A stretch of DNA of 64,000 nt from Ostrinia nubilalis (taxonomy: Eukaryota; Arthropoda; Insecta; Lepidoptera; Crambidae). Of this stretch, positions 1-10,097 are shown one piece after another (position 1 is the stretch's first letter; each line of letters begins with the position of its first letter). A model generated the notes under the pieces. It did no database searches. It was given only the letters and a program-made list of their open reading frames with translations, and was not told the origin of the DNA. The stretch lies in contig NC_087106.1 of NCBI RefSeq assembly GCF_963855985.1, positions 1,657,001 to 1,721,000 of the forward strand. The letters run 5' to 3'. A program made the position numbers and the translations under genes.

Positions 1-393
1 TTTATTTCTCTTCTTTTAAGTAACGTATGCGAGAAAATAGAAATACATTGTTAAATTCGATATAGCGTAACTTTCTAAATTGAGCGTACTTTTACGAAGG
101 TAGAGGTATACATATACAATTGAAAGATACATTTGTTTTCGGTTGGTAATGCTGCTCTGTCTCTAATTACTTTAACTGTACTTAATATTGTACAAGATTA
201 TATTGGATTTTTATAGTAACAAAAGGTAATTTAATTTTAACAAGAAAGACAGAAGGCAATGAAAAACATACAAAGCCAAAAAAGATACAAAAACATTTTC
301 ATGACATAATAATCTTAAGATTTCAAAATATTTTGCACAAAATCATATGTATAATCCAGGGCCCAGGAAGAAAAAATATTTAAAAATTAAATA

Positions 394-439
394 CAGCGAC
401 TTGGCCCGTGGGCCAAGCTAAAAGTGGGCCAAGTCGCTG
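394..439. repeat. Short perfect hairpin
   Basis: A 14-base arm (394-407, CAGCGACTTGGCCC) is exactly complementary to 426-439, with an 18-base loop. The left arm can also pair with the adjacent GGGCCAAG at 409-416. It stands out in AT-rich DNA. No gene adjoins it, so a terminator role is not indicated. It may be the core of a decayed inverted-repeat element. Confidence 0.6.
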
Positions 440-678
440 CAAGACTCAGCCCGCTTCGGCCGAGTTCTCCGGACAATTTCCGTTCACCATCTATTCTTGG
501 TAAAGTGCTTTTTAAGATTCGGAAGGGCCCCGATAACAAATCTTATTAATCTCACTTTGTCGTTTCAGTGTTAAAGTATTTAGGACAAGGAACTCGGGTT
601 GTAGGTTTGAGTAGTTTGGGGGTTTGGCTTTGTTGGCCTTTGTATATTTTAGTTTAAACTGCTGTAGCAAATAGTTTA

Positions 679-827
679 ACGCCCGTGTTCACAAACTTTA
701 CTATGAGGTCTCACAGTGCGCGTGGACGCACAGGGTGATACACGAACCATCACAGAGTTATATTCAACGCTGTGCGTTCGATTCGCTGCGTCACTTAAAA
801 GCAAGCATCGTTTGTGAATACGGGCGT
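679..827 (+). mobile_element. MITE family A, copy 1
   Basis: Non-autonomous inverted-repeat element of about 149 bp. Its ends begin ACGCCCGT and finish ACGGGCGT, with terminal repeats of about 18 bp. The interior is shared with the copies at 8062, 11640, 29474, 29731, 38276, 49241 and 55405. It has no coding capacity and the superfamily is undetermined. Several copies are flanked by TA on one or both sides, but no copy gives a clean long target duplication. Confidence 0.85.
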
Positions 828-2399
828 AAGTATCTTGTTATGTATCTACTCTAAAATATAAGATACTCTCTGTAGCAAAACTAAAAAAAACAGCAATTTA
901 CAGGTGTCTACACATAAAACTCTGTGCCTGTGCATAAAATCTTTTGTATATTATTACGCCAATTTTAAAATTTTCTCAAAATTTTTTATTGCTGGAATTA
1001 CGAACTGAAATTTTCTGGAATAATCAGGACTTCCCACCTCTCGTTCCCACCGCTGCAACTCCTGTGTAGCCAGGATCTACAGCTTGACCACCAATAAAAA
1101 CCCAACCAGTGAAGTTTTTATTCTTTTTTTTTTTATGGATAACAAGGCAGATATTTGACCACAATCGCACCTGATGTTAAGTTGTATTTTCTTAACGATA
1201 CTTAACCGAACATGACAAGTATCTACCATGAAAATTATAACTAAGGTACCAAGGCCAGTAAGAAAGTATTAGTAATAGTTGTAGAATGTAGCCTTCAAAA
1301 CTCTCAGAAATAATTCTCAAAATGATACAATTTATCAAGAAGTAATGAACTGTTACGGGAATACACGGACAAACAAGTTGGCTTTCTACTGTTTATAATG
1401 GATGCTTAGTTTCGTTCAAGCATTTATTAAGTCCCAAGTTTAGGCTAGTTCTTAATTCAAGCCAACAGAGCTCGCGATATCACAGCTAAAATGAATCAGC
1501 CTTATTACGGTGATTAGATAGTACAGTCGCGGAATGAAAAGGTTCGTCACCTTAGTGTCGGTTTTCGCTTGCACTAGGTACTGTAAGAGTCAAACCTGCC
1601 AACATAACCGTGCAAGAAACAGTGCTGCTAACATTTAAATAAATATGACGTTTGCTAACGAATAAGGTTTTGCTTGTTTATTTTTCTATCCCATCAGTGC
1701 AATGTTACAAAATGTAGTTTTTTTATTTAATAGATAATGGCAGGTTGAACCAACAAGAAGGTTTTAGTTTATCAATCATATTAATCTTCTTGACAAGTCT
1801 ATCGTCAAACAACTTTGATCTGAATAATTTTGAACTTTACTGACGAACAGTTAAAGATTATTTTCTCTAACTTGAGATGATTCTGTAACATAGTTTCAAA
1901 AGGTAATATTTTATGTGCTCGCGATTCGTTGAAGGAATCAATTTGAAAACTGACGAACCTTTTCATTCCGTGACTGTACATCAACCAAAATAAGAAAAGA
2001 AAGAAATACATAAAAGAGACGGCACAATTTATACAGTCTTATTGTAATGAAAAGGTATCTTCCAGACAATTAAGGGAAAGTACTTACATTATAGTTTAAA
2101 AAATACGTAAAAGGGAACGCATATTCTTATGTTTTAAATCACAGTACACCAAATCTTATTGTGACTACTGGGATAAAAACAGATACGAAAAATGATTATT
2201 TCGTTAACAACAATAACTCTTTGAAAAATAATTTGAAGTTATTGATAATAAACCAACACTGTCTAATTAAATGGATCTTGAGTATGATTTTTCATTTCTG
2301 GTGGGAGACTGGAAACCACACTATTTTGCTGTCTTACTTATCTCGTTTAGTTGTGGCATAGTCAAGAATTTCAAGGTTTTCCAACATTCATGCATCAAC
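828..2399. other. AT-rich DNA without a recognised gene
   Basis: Apart from the repeat fragment at 1021-1122, I see no feature here. Short open frames at 1805-2011 (minus) and 2161-2361 (plus) have low-complexity composition and no recognisable domain. Confidence 0.6.
1021..1122 (-). repeat. Repeat family B, copy 1
   Basis: On the minus strand this segment matches the plus strand at 36974-37080 and, more weakly, 17078-17150. Copies 1 and 3 share an open frame reading GGQAVDPGYTGVAAVGT. This looks like a fragment of a larger transposon or repeated gene family that I do not recognise. Confidence 0.6.
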
Positions 2400-2719
2400 G
2401 TGTGCGGGGGGCGGTATCCGTGACGGCCGCGTTTACGTTAGCTCCGCTGCATTTTGCCTTTTAAAAATAAAAAAACGCAAGTTATCGCCCAAACTGTGTG
2501 TCAGTGCATTCCCCGGGGTGTTGTGGTCGCGTCACGCATAGAAGCAACACTTGAAGTGCAGGGAAATTGCGACTGTGAGACATTAAATGGATTGACAGTG
2601 ATCGGTGCAAACAATTATCATATGTGTTGTGGCGGGTACATTGAACTCACAGCTGATCGGTTCAACGACCGTCCGTGCCACTGTCTACTTAGGTGTCAAA
2701 TTTCGCCCGCTACATAAGT

Positions 2720-2796
2720 GACACGGTAGCGCGGTTGGGTAGCCGTGGGACTAGCGAACACTAATAGACGCAGGGACTGTGGGTTCAAACCTCAAA
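2720..2796 (+). promoter_or_regulatory. tRNA-like segment with pol III A- and B-box-like motifs
   Basis: TAGCGCGGTTGGG at 2727 resembles an internal A box and GGTTCAAACC at 2782 matches the B-box consensus, about 55 bases apart. It sits in the leader of the CR1-like element, just before a T-rich tract and the ORF1 start. It may be a tRNA-derived SINE head incorporated into the LINE leader or a chance match. I could not draw a convincing cloverleaf, so it is not called a tRNA gene. Confidence 0.3.
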
Positions 2797-2872
2797 ACTT
2801 AAAAATTTTTTGTTTCTTTTTTTGTTTTTATTTTTTGTTTTGTTTTTATATCCCATTATTTAATACAACAAA

Positions 2873-4063
2873 ATGTCGCCAAAGGGGAAGAAAAGCAATA
2901 AGAACTGCAGTGGCTGCTTTAAGAAGATTGAGGACCGTAGGTTCCTGGTATGCAGTTTGTGCCGGGACTCCTACGATTTAGAATGCGCTGGAGTTTCCGA
3001 GCAGCGCTTCTACAACACGCTGACCGGGGACCACCGGGCCAGCTGGAAGTGCGTCTCATGTAAGAGTCGTCAGCCCAAGACGGACAATACAAACACGCCG
3101 GTCCGAGCTTCGCCCGAGTACATCACGCAGCGACGCGGCGCCTCTGAGCTCAGCCCCATGCAGCTGGACACCACCTTGCCGGAGCAGGGGCACGGCGACC
3201 AAAACGACACCGCGCTTAACATGACCGTCGAGGTGTCGGACATCCAGGCGCTCACTCTGGAGATCAGGCACTTCAGAGAGGTCTTCACTTCCGAGCTCCA
3301 GGCGTTGAGGGAGCAGATGGGCGCGCTCAAAGATGAGGTGTCGGCGCTGTCCGGCAGATTGGACCGCTGCGAGAGCCGCACGAGCGCACTGGACAAGCGG
3401 ATGGACACCATCGAGGTCTGCCTCACGGGCGTCGGGCACGCGAACGCGGAGCGCCTGGACGAGGTCGAAAAGAGGCTGGAGGCGGTGGGGCGCGTGCAGA
3501 CAGAGGCGGGCACCGGCGCCGGGTCGGGAGTCGTCGCGGCGCTGGAGCGGACCGTCGCCGAGCTGAAGCTGGAGCTCAACGACCGCGACCAGGACGCGCT
3601 CCTCGCGGACCTGGAGATCGGGGGCCTCCCGGACGAGAAGGGCGAGAGCGTCTTTCACAGCGTCGCCGTGCTCGCCGGCCGCCTCGGGGTGACCCTGGAG
3701 GAGCGGGACGTCGTGTTCGCGGAGCGCGTGGGTGCGCCCCCGGCCGAGACCGGCGGGGCCCGCCCGCGCCGCGTGGTGGTGCGCCTGGCGCGCCGCCAGC
3801 TGCGCGACGACCTGCTGCGGGCCGCGCGCGTGCGTCGCGGCTCTACGGGCGAGGGCGGCGGCCGGGTGTACATCAACGAGCGCCTGACTCGCTCCAATCG
3901 GCAGCTGTTCTACCGGGTGCGTGAGGAGTGTCGCAAGCAGCAGTGGAGATACTCTTGGACGAGACGGGGACGTGTGTTCGTTCGTAAGAGTGACGGATCG
4001 CAGGTCTTCCATCTTCGATCCTTAGATGATTTCGCCAGAGTGTTTGGACCTCTTGTTTTTTGA
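2873..4063 (+). CDS. CR1-like LINE ORF1 protein (PHD-like finger, coiled coil, nucleic-acid-binding C-terminus)
   Basis: This is a 396-residue protein, probably the RNA-binding and chaperone partner of the ORF2 enzyme. Residues 12-63 form a PHD-like zinc finger: C12, C15, C27, C30, C38, C60, C63, with D35 where the canonical histidine would lie. PHD fingers are known from ORF1 of CR1-like elements. Residues of about 115-230 are rich in L/E/R heptad-like spacing, consistent with a coiled coil for trimerisation. The C-terminus (about 235-396, with an RRVVVRLARR segment and YINERLTRSNR) resembles the L1-ORF1p/baculovirus FP C-terminal domain found in many insect LINE ORF1s. The ATG at 2873 follows a T-rich leader and places the finger at the N-terminus. 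The frame is extremely GC-rich: 52 of 60 bases at 3721-3780 are G or C, unlike its AT-rich surroundings. ORF2 begins only 18 bases downstream. The frame appears intact. Confidence 0.85.
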   Translation: MSPKGKKSNKNCSGCFKKIEDRRFLVCSLCRDSYDLECAGVSEQRFYNTLTGDHRASWKCVSCKSRQPKTDNTNTPVRASPEYITQRRGASELSPMQLDTTLPEQGHGDQNDTALNMTVEVSDIQALTLEIRHFREVFTSELQALREQMGALKDEVSALSGRLDRCESRTSALDKRMDTIEVCLTGVGHANAERLDEVEKRLEAVGRVQTEAGTGAGSGVVAALERTVAELKLELNDRDQDALLADLEIGGLPDEKGESVFHSVAVLAGRLGVTLEERDVVFAERVGAPPAETGGARPRRVVVRLARRQLRDDLLRAARVRRGSTGEGGGRVYINERLTRSNRQLFYRVREECRKQQWRYSWTRRGRVFVRKSDGSQVFHLRSLDDFARVFGPLVF

Positions 4064-4081
4064 CTTTTAGATTTCTGGAAG

Positions 4082-7000
4082 GTGAAATTAGGGTTCATGT
4101 ATTTTATGCATATTTGTCATGTATTCTATACGATGCACAATGTCAATGTGTTCTTGCGCGCAACATTAAAGTCGCTATATTATTGCTGTGTAATATCGAT
4201 TGGTAACTGTAATGATAATCTGTTTAAAATAGCTTATAATAATAATTATTATTGTTATTGTATCTTGGCTGTCGGCACAGTGCAAACTTGTTTATTCAAA
4301 TTCATTGCCTTGAACACCTTTATAAACTGGCGTCATGTCTCATTAGTAAAATTATATCTAATTAATTCTAAATTCATTCTAATATCATTTGCTTTTACAT
4401 TTCAATTTGATAAGTGTAAATATCTTACATTTGGTTTCTTGAACCCCGGATCACTTGGAACGCGGCATGAGGAGTTTCTGGCTGCGCTGGAGAGTCATTC
4501 TGTCGATATCATGGCCCTGAACGAGACGTGGTTAAGACATGGTGAGGAAGGGCGAGCGCCGCTGCCGGCCGGTTATAGGCTTCGCCATGTACCGCGTCCC
4601 GCGGGTGTCCGTGCGCGTGGCGGAGGAGTGGGCTTTTATATCCGCAACGGTATCTATGCCAGGCAAATTCAGCTTCCACAGGGATCCACTGTTGAGCAGA
4701 TGTGGCTGAGCGTCACATTGAACGGGGTCAAGCTGGCCATTGGTACCGCGTATCGTCCACCTTGGTTGTGCGTGGATACCTTTATTGATGCGTTGGCCGA
4801 ATCTGTGAGTTCACTTGCCACGTTTGAACATGTTATACTTATGGGAGATTTTAACATTAATTTACTTGCTTCTAATGACCCCAACACCGCGAAATTAACA
4901 TCTTTCCTTCAATCCTTGAGTCTCGATCAGTACGTTACCCAGCCCACCCACTTCACTAATCACTCTGAAACCTTGCTGGATATAGTTTGTAGCACCACTA
5001 GAGTTTTCGAGGTATCTGTCGATTATATACCTGAACTGAGTAGTCACGCTTTTATATCATTCAAGTTGCGTTTAAATAAGCCTAAATCGGCCCCTAAGTG
5101 GATTTCTTATAGACCGCTCAAAGACATTGATTTCGTAGAGTTTGACGCTCTTGTCAACACTATCTTATGGGATCGGCTACTGGGTGAAGATGTAAATGAG
5201 GCAGTTCCTTCTTTTAATGCATATATATTACACATTTTCAATATTTATGCGCCTGTTATCAAATCATGTATTAAAAATCGTAGTTATCCTTGGATAACCC
5301 CGACAATCCGAGAAATGATAAAATTAAGAAATAAAGCCCATGCTAAAAGTCGCAATACTGGGCTCGAGAGTGACATTAAATATTATAAAGAAATGAAATC
5401 TGTGGTAAACAAAGCTCTGCATTCTGAAAAGTCCGCATTCTTCAAATTTGCAATTGGCCAAAAATCTAATAATCCAAAGGAATTATGGAAGAACATCAAA
5501 ACGCATATTGCTCATTTCAATAATAGATCGTTTTCCTTGCCCTCTGGTATCGGTGGTCCAGATGAAATTAATCAGCATTTTCTGAATATTCCTGGCAGCA
5601 AAAATGTTCCTCTTTCTGAACTTACCTATTATGAGTTCCATCGTTTCGGACCTGCGTCCTTCAGACTCTCTCCCGTTGACGAATCCTGCGTCTCCAAAAT
5701 AATTATGAGTATCTCGTCTAATGCGGAAGGTGCAGATGGTATTACACGCGATATGATACTATTGACTTTGCCAAAAACACTTAAAGTTATTACCGCACTT
5801 GTTAATAAATCTATTCAATCTTGTGTTTTCCCTGATGTATGGAAAGAGGCCATAGTGAAACCTATACCTAAAAACAACACCCCTAATGAGGTAAAAGACC
5901 TCAGACCAATTAGCATTCTTCCTTTCATGTCAAAGATTATAGAAAAAATTGTGTGCCAGCAGCTAACGGAGTATCTTGACAGCAGCAACATTTTGCCTCA
6001 AAAGCAGTCTGGGTTTAGAAGCGGCCGTAGCACAGCCACTGCTCTGTTGGATGTTGTCGACGATGTCCTGGCTGCGGAGGATAGAGGTAATGGGTCTATA
6101 CTTGCCCTTTTAGATTTTTCTCGCGCATTCGACTCAATAGACCATAAACTCCTTGTTTCTAAAATGGCATATTATGGGTTCCACCGAAACACTATTGAAT
6201 GGTTCTCCAGCTACCTCACTAATCGTTCACAACGGGTTGAGATCTGCAGCGAAACCGGTATCAGATCGCGGTCCGAGGCTGCCCTACTCACCCGCGGCGT
6301 TCCTCAGGGATCTATTTTGGGGCCAATTCTTTTTATATTGTACAGTGCGGATTTGGTGAACTGTATAAGGCATTGTAATTATCATCTTTATGCCGATGAT
6401 TTACAGATTTACCACTCTTTCCATCCAGATGGGACTCTTAATGCACTAAGCATTATTAATGAGGACTTGACAAGAATCAGCAACTGGGCAAACAATAATT
6501 CTTTGCTTCTAAACCCTTGTAAGTCTCAGTTTCTGGTGCTGGGCTCTAAGAACCAAATAAATAAAATTAACACGTTTCCTCTTGAGGTCAGGATTGGAGA
6601 AACTGTTATCAAACAAGTGACAGAGGCCCGAAATCTTGGAGTTCTTATGGACAGTCGTCTAAAATTTCACAATCACGTTTTGGTGACAGTCAAAAACTGT
6701 TTTTATAGGCTTAAAGTTCTGTATAGGATTCGTAATTATTTAGATATCGACATAAGAGTTAAACTTTGTGAAGCATTAATACTTTCCAAATTAAATTACG
6801 CAGATACGGTCATGGGCGAGTGTATTTTCGGATATACGAGGAAACTTATTCAGCGCGTCCAGAACTCATGTGCTAGATTCTGTTTTCACGTTCCGCCAAG
6901 GGCTCACATCACCCCATTTCTTAACCAAGGAAACCTATTGAACATGACGTCTAGGCGCTCACTTCACTTTGCATGTATGTTATTTGGTATTGTACAAAGG

Positions 7001-7231
7001 AAATCGCCGCCCTACTTGTATGAAAAGCTTTCATTTTCTCAACGTAGAATCAGACTTGCTTCTCGGATGGTTTGTCCCAGTCACAGCAGTGCGGCATTTC
7101 GTGGCAGTTTTCGTTATTCTGCCACGAAGTGCTGGAACAATATACCCCCACCTATAAGGTGTTGTCCTAGTATCGGATCTTTTCGTGTTAGATTTAAGGG
7201 TTACTTGCTAAATTTACAAAAGGAATCTTAA
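4082..7231 (+). CDS. CR1-like LINE ORF2 polyprotein (endonuclease and reverse transcriptase)
   Basis: An uninterrupted frame of 1,049 codons. It opens at a GTG; the first ATG is at 4097. Roughly the first 115 codons are hydrophobic and unlike the domain, so the true start may lie further in, and translation may depend on reinitiation after ORF1. The AP-type endonuclease runs from about residue 118 (FGFLNPGSLG) through LNETWL, GVGFYIRNG, GTAYRP and MGDFNINL to SSHAFISF near 320-327. The RT follows from about 590: KPIPK, LRPISILPF, SGFRSGRSTATALL, LLDFSRAFDSIDH, GVPQGSILGPILF and the catalytic YADD at 770-773. The C-terminus carries the usual thumb/connection region. Expected activity is nicking target DNA and reverse transcribing the element RNA in cis. 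The endonuclease motif usually read as S-D-H is S-S-H here (S321, H322), so nicking may be impaired, although this could be a family variant. Confidence 0.87.
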   Translation: MKLGFMYFMHICHVFYTMHNVNVFLRATLKSLYYCCVISIGNCNDNLFKIAYNNNYYCYCILAVGTVQTCLFKFIALNTFINWRHVSLVKLYLINSKFILISFAFTFQFDKCKYLTFGFLNPGSLGTRHEEFLAALESHSVDIMALNETWLRHGEEGRAPLPAGYRLRHVPRPAGVRARGGGVGFYIRNGIYARQIQLPQGSTVEQMWLSVTLNGVKLAIGTAYRPPWLCVDTFIDALAESVSSLATFEHVILMGDFNINLLASNDPNTAKLTSFLQSLSLDQYVTQPTHFTNHSETLLDIVCSTTRVFEVSVDYIPELSSHAFISFKLRLNKPKSAPKWISYRPLKDIDFVEFDALVNTILWDRLLGEDVNEAVPSFNAYILHIFNIYAPVIKSCIKNRSYPWITPTIREMIKLRNKAHAKSRNTGLESDIKYYKEMKSVVNKALHSEKSAFFKFAIGQKSNNPKELWKNIKTHIAHFNNRSFSLPSGIGGPDEINQHFLNIPGSKNVPLSELTYYEFHRFGPASFRLSPVDESCVSKIIMSISSNAEGADGITRDMILLTLPKTLKVITALVNKSIQSCVFPDVWKEAIVKPIPKNNTPNEVKDLRPISILPFMSKIIEKIVCQQLTEYLDSSNILPQKQSGFRSGRSTATALLDVVDDVLAAEDRGNGSILALLDFSRAFDSIDHKLLVSKMAYYGFHRNTIEWFSSYLTNRSQRVEICSETGIRSRSEAALLTRGVPQGSILGPILFILYSADLVNCIRHCNYHLYADDLQIYHSFHPDGTLNALSIINEDLTRISNWANNNSLLLNPCKSQFLVLGSKNQINKINTFPLEVRIGETVIKQVTEARNLGVLMDSRLKFHNHVLVTVKNCFYRLKVLYRIRNYLDIDIRVKLCEALILSKLNYADTVMGECIFGYTRKLIQRVQNSCARFCFHVPPRAHITPFLNQGNLLNMTSRRSLHFACMLFGIVQRKSPPYLYEKLSFSQRRIRLASRMVCPSHSSAAFRGSFRYSATKCWNNIPPPIRCCPSIGSFRVRFKGYLLNLQKES

Positions 7232-7760
7232 ATTATTAAAAAAAAAAGAAAAAAGGTATTTAGTTCAGTATATCATATTATCACCATTATTATTTTTTCT
7301 GGGACCTACCATTTATTATTATTATTCTTACGCATGAATATTTTGATTATTTTTTCGCTTGGTGTGCGGACGAAGGTGCATCGTGTTAAACGCTTTGACA
7401 TCATAATTACTTTCTTGTGATGGGAGCTGTTTTGCAATCGGAGTGTGTAGCCTGATGTGCTGTCGACTGTACCTACCTAGTCTTTGTTCATTAAGTAACA
7501 GTGTTGTATTCTTCGCCTACCAGTAAGGAAATCGGTGTGTTTTTTTAGTGATAACTGTGTTACTTGTACTGCAACCGGAGTAGTATTGCTGTGTTATAGC
7601 AGTGCCTCTTGCCCTCCGAGTATCCACGGAAGACCAGCGTCGTGGTGTCCCTTACGACACCTCGACATGATGCTGAGTGGATACCGTTTCGGTGACACGC
7701 ACATTTCCTACTCTCTTTACTTTTGTTAAATATTTTTGATTTGTGTCGCTGAATAAAATA

Positions 7761-7790
7761 TTTCATTTTCATTTCATTTTCATTTTCATT
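7761..7790 (+). repeat. CR1-like LINE 3' tail of ATTTTC-type repeats
   Basis: Five imperfect repeats of ATTTC/ATTTTC follow an AATAAA at 7752. CR1-group elements end in short tandem repeats recognised by their RT, so this marks the 3' end of the element. Confidence 0.75.
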
Positions 7791-8061
7791 CAGGGCAGAT
7801 TAGCAATTCACGCCCAGCCATTCGCAGCTCTGCCCGCATAGTTCCATGTATTTATTACGTGGATGGTTTCAATTTTTGATGTGGTTTAGTCATGGAACAT
7901 TAGTTTCACTTGCTTTTATGGAGTACAGACAACAGCATAATAGACTATACGTTTTTGGAGGAAAATAGCACTTATTGCAACTAAATAAGAGGCTGCAGAT
8001 TTAGCTAAATTATGAAGTAGAAAAGAAATCGAATTTCACTCTTTTGACTCTTATTAGTCTA

Positions 8062-8208
8062 ACGCCCGTATTCACAAACGATGCTTGCTTAAGTGAAGCA
8101 GCAAATCGAACGCACAGCGTTGAATAGAGCTCTGTGATTTGTTCGTTTGTCACCCTGTGCATCCACGGGCACTGTAAGAGCTCTTAGTAATGTTTGTGAT
8201 ACGGGCGT
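8062..8208 (-). mobile_element. MITE family A, copy 2
   Basis: A full-length copy in the opposite orientation to copy 1, with intact ACGCCCGTATTCACAAAC terminal repeats. The right terminal repeat has lost one A. Confidence 0.85.
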
Positions 8209-8797
8209 TGTTGTAACAGGTGCTAATTTGCGTCAAATTAATATGTAACTATTGATTTGCTGTTGTATCTTTTAGTGACCATTAGGGTCAAAACCTAGAA
8301 GCCCACTACTGGACAGTATAGGTAGCCCATTGCTTTTGCCTCCTCCTTATGACGACACATTTAGTGCACTTTTTTTAATTTTGTATCAACAGTAATATAC
8401 CTAAGTGAAGAAACCACTATTTTCCAGTATATTCTCCAAGATACGATTGACAAAAAGAGAGAGAGAAGATAAATTAAAATACTTAATTACGTCACGGGGG
8501 CATACTAAGTTAATTATGTACAGTCTGGGCGCGTAAATCAAAGATTCCTGTTATTAAGTTATAAATCTGCAGCGTGAAATTATTTTAGAAAGGTCCATAT
8601 TTTAAGAGGGCATATTTTGAAAAGGCAGCGAGCAAAAAGTTTGGGGTGGGGAATTTTTGGACATATTTCCTTATAGATTAAATCTTACTTTTCAACTTTG
8701 AGCTAAATCATCGTCATCTTCTCAGCACATGCCTATTTATTGTCCCAAAGCAGAGTCAAAGTGTTTTTTTTTCAGTCTGGTAGTTAGTTACCAGATT
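8209..8797. other. AT-rich DNA without a recognised feature
   Basis: I see no gene, hairpin or recognisable repeat in this stretch. Confidence 0.5.
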
Positions 8798-9084
8798 CGT
8801 CGTCGTCGTGTCAGCCAAATGACGTCCACTGCTGGACAAAGGCCTCCCCCAAGGTTTTATTTTATTTTATTTTATTAAGGAAAACAAACAGTTGTACAAT
8901 AAGAATTACAATTAAAACCTTATGTAAACATTTAAGTAATTATACAACCAACACCGTTATCCACAAGAGGACTAAGGTTAACTTAAGGTTTTCCATAATG
9001 AACGGTCCTGCGCTGCCCGCATCCAGGCTCTTCCCGCGACCTTTACCAGATCGTCGGTCCACCTAGTAGGAAGCCTGCCTACGC
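8798..9084 (-). mobile_element. 5'-truncated RTE-type LINE 3' end, with a nested insertion
   Basis: On the minus strand this encodes the C-terminal tail of an RTE-type LINE polyprotein (GRPPTRWTDDLVKVAG and QQWTSFG-like text) followed by a CGT-type simple tail. It is flanked by the 9-bp duplication TACCAGATT at 8789-8797 and 9085-9093. A second retroelement end (8859-8984) is inserted within it. Confidence 0.8.
8859..8984 (-). mobile_element. Retroelement 3' end nested in the RTE fragment
   Basis: On the minus strand a short sequence ends in a TAAAA-repeat tail. It is bounded by the duplication AAGGTTTT (8851-8858 and 8985-8992), which is single-copy at that site in sibling RTE copies. This is therefore a clean later insertion by target-primed retrotransposition. 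The family was not identified. Confidence 0.7.
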
Positions 9085-9267
9085 TACCAGATTAATTAAA
9101 GCTTTATTTTGTACGAGCACACTGAAAAGGCCGATTACGTGAGACTGCTGGAACGTGTAAATAAAAGCTTTATAAAAGCCTATTTGACTTTTATGACCTT
9201 TTACCACCTTGTCCAAAGACGTCTGACATGACTCAATCGGATCAACGGTTATTAAATCAATCATCAT

Positions 9268-9424
9268 TTGTCGGCCGTTTGGTGTAGTGGTTCAGAACGG
9301 ACTACTATGCCGAGAGGTCCCGGGTTCGATTACTGGCTGGGCAGAAATTGAAATGATGAGTTTTAATTTCTGTGACGGGTCTGGGTGTTACTATGAAAAT
9401 ACATACATATTTAAAAAAAAAAGT
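9268..9424 (+). mobile_element. tRNA-derived SINE
   Basis: The head carries a GTGTAGTGGTT A-box-like motif and GGTTCGATTAC, a B-box-like motif, in tRNA order and spacing. A tRNA-unrelated body and an A-rich 3' tail (about 9412-9422) follow. It is non-autonomous, transcribed by RNA polymerase III in such families and mobilised by a LINE. It is not a tRNA gene: the anticodon arm and acceptor stem do not pair. Confidence 0.75.
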
Positions 9425-9999
9425 ATATTAAGTAGTAATATCCGTCAAGCTTAGCACCCTTAACACAAGCATATACTCGTAAGTTGCTTACTTTGGGGCT
9501 AGCTGGCGCTGTGTGAAATTGTCCAAAAGATTTGTCCAAAAAGATTTAATCATTAAAGTAATCAGATTAACTGGTCGTAGTCAAGTTTTTAGGTACATGT
9601 TCAAATAAAAGTACAATTTTGATCGCAGGCTAAAAATGCGCCAATGTAGACTAGTATGTTGGAAATTAAACCACAAGAAAATGGATAAGCGACGTTTAAC
9701 GTTATTTTCCAAGTTTACGCTTGAAAACTGTAATAAATCACATATTGGACCGCGCACAGTGCCGCAAAATAGAAATAATGGCCGCATGACGTTCGCTACA
9801 GCACTAACTGCTAACCATATAGCACATAAAAATGTTGTTATACGTTTTTGTTAATAAAACATGACAGTTATGTTCGTATTTTATAGGCGAAATATGTTTA
9901 TATTTAGTTTTTGGCTTAGATTTAGTATAGTGGAAAAAATACAGTTGAACTTTGAATTATTCCATAGGAAGTTAGGAACTATTCCCACAGCGTGATCTT
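9425..9999. other. AT-rich DNA without a recognised feature
   Basis: Short complementary open frames at 9581-9854 overlap each other on opposite strands and show no domain. Nothing else is recognisable. Confidence 0.5.
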
Positions 10000-10097
10000 C
10001 ATCATCATCATCATCATTTCAGCTACAGGACGTCCACTGCTGAACATAGGCCTCCCCCAATGACTTCCACATCGCACGGTTGGTAGCGGTTTGTTGG
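10000..10097 (-). mobile_element. Short RTE-type 3' end with ATG-repeat tail
   Basis: About 98 bp reading, on the minus strand, as the last codons and 3' tail of an RTE-type LINE variant, ending in GAT/ATG repeats. It is flanked by the 12-bp duplication CAGCGTGATCTT (9988-9999 and 10098-10109), which proves retrotransposition of this tiny fragment. Confidence 0.85.

Larger units (their letters stand above)
2400..7790 (+). mobile_element. CR1-like non-LTR retrotransposon, apparently full length
   Basis: The element has a 5' leader, ORF1 (2873-4063), ORF2 (4082-7231), a 3' untranslated region, an AATAAA at 7752-7757 and a terminal array of ATTTTC-type repeats (7761-7790). A PHD-finger ORF1, an AP-type endonuclease plus RT in ORF2, and a short tandem-repeat tail instead of poly(A) are properties of the CR1 group. 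Both frames are uninterrupted, so the copy is young. The 5' boundary is uncertain: composition changes near 2400, but no target duplication was found, which is common for CR1 elements. It would copy itself by target-primed reverse transcription in the nucleus. Confidence 0.8.

Noticed and set aside
2454..2717. 87-codon frame upstream of ORF1
   Set aside because: It starts at TTG, has no domain, and lies in the LINE leader. Probably chance.
3056..4012. 318-codon open frame on the minus strand opposite ORF1
   Set aside because: It is a mirror of the very GC-rich ORF1, where stop codons are rare on all frames. The plus-strand frame has domain evidence and this one does not.
9268..9345. tRNA gene
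   Set aside because: Internal promoter boxes are present, but stems do not pair and a SINE body with A-rich tail follows.
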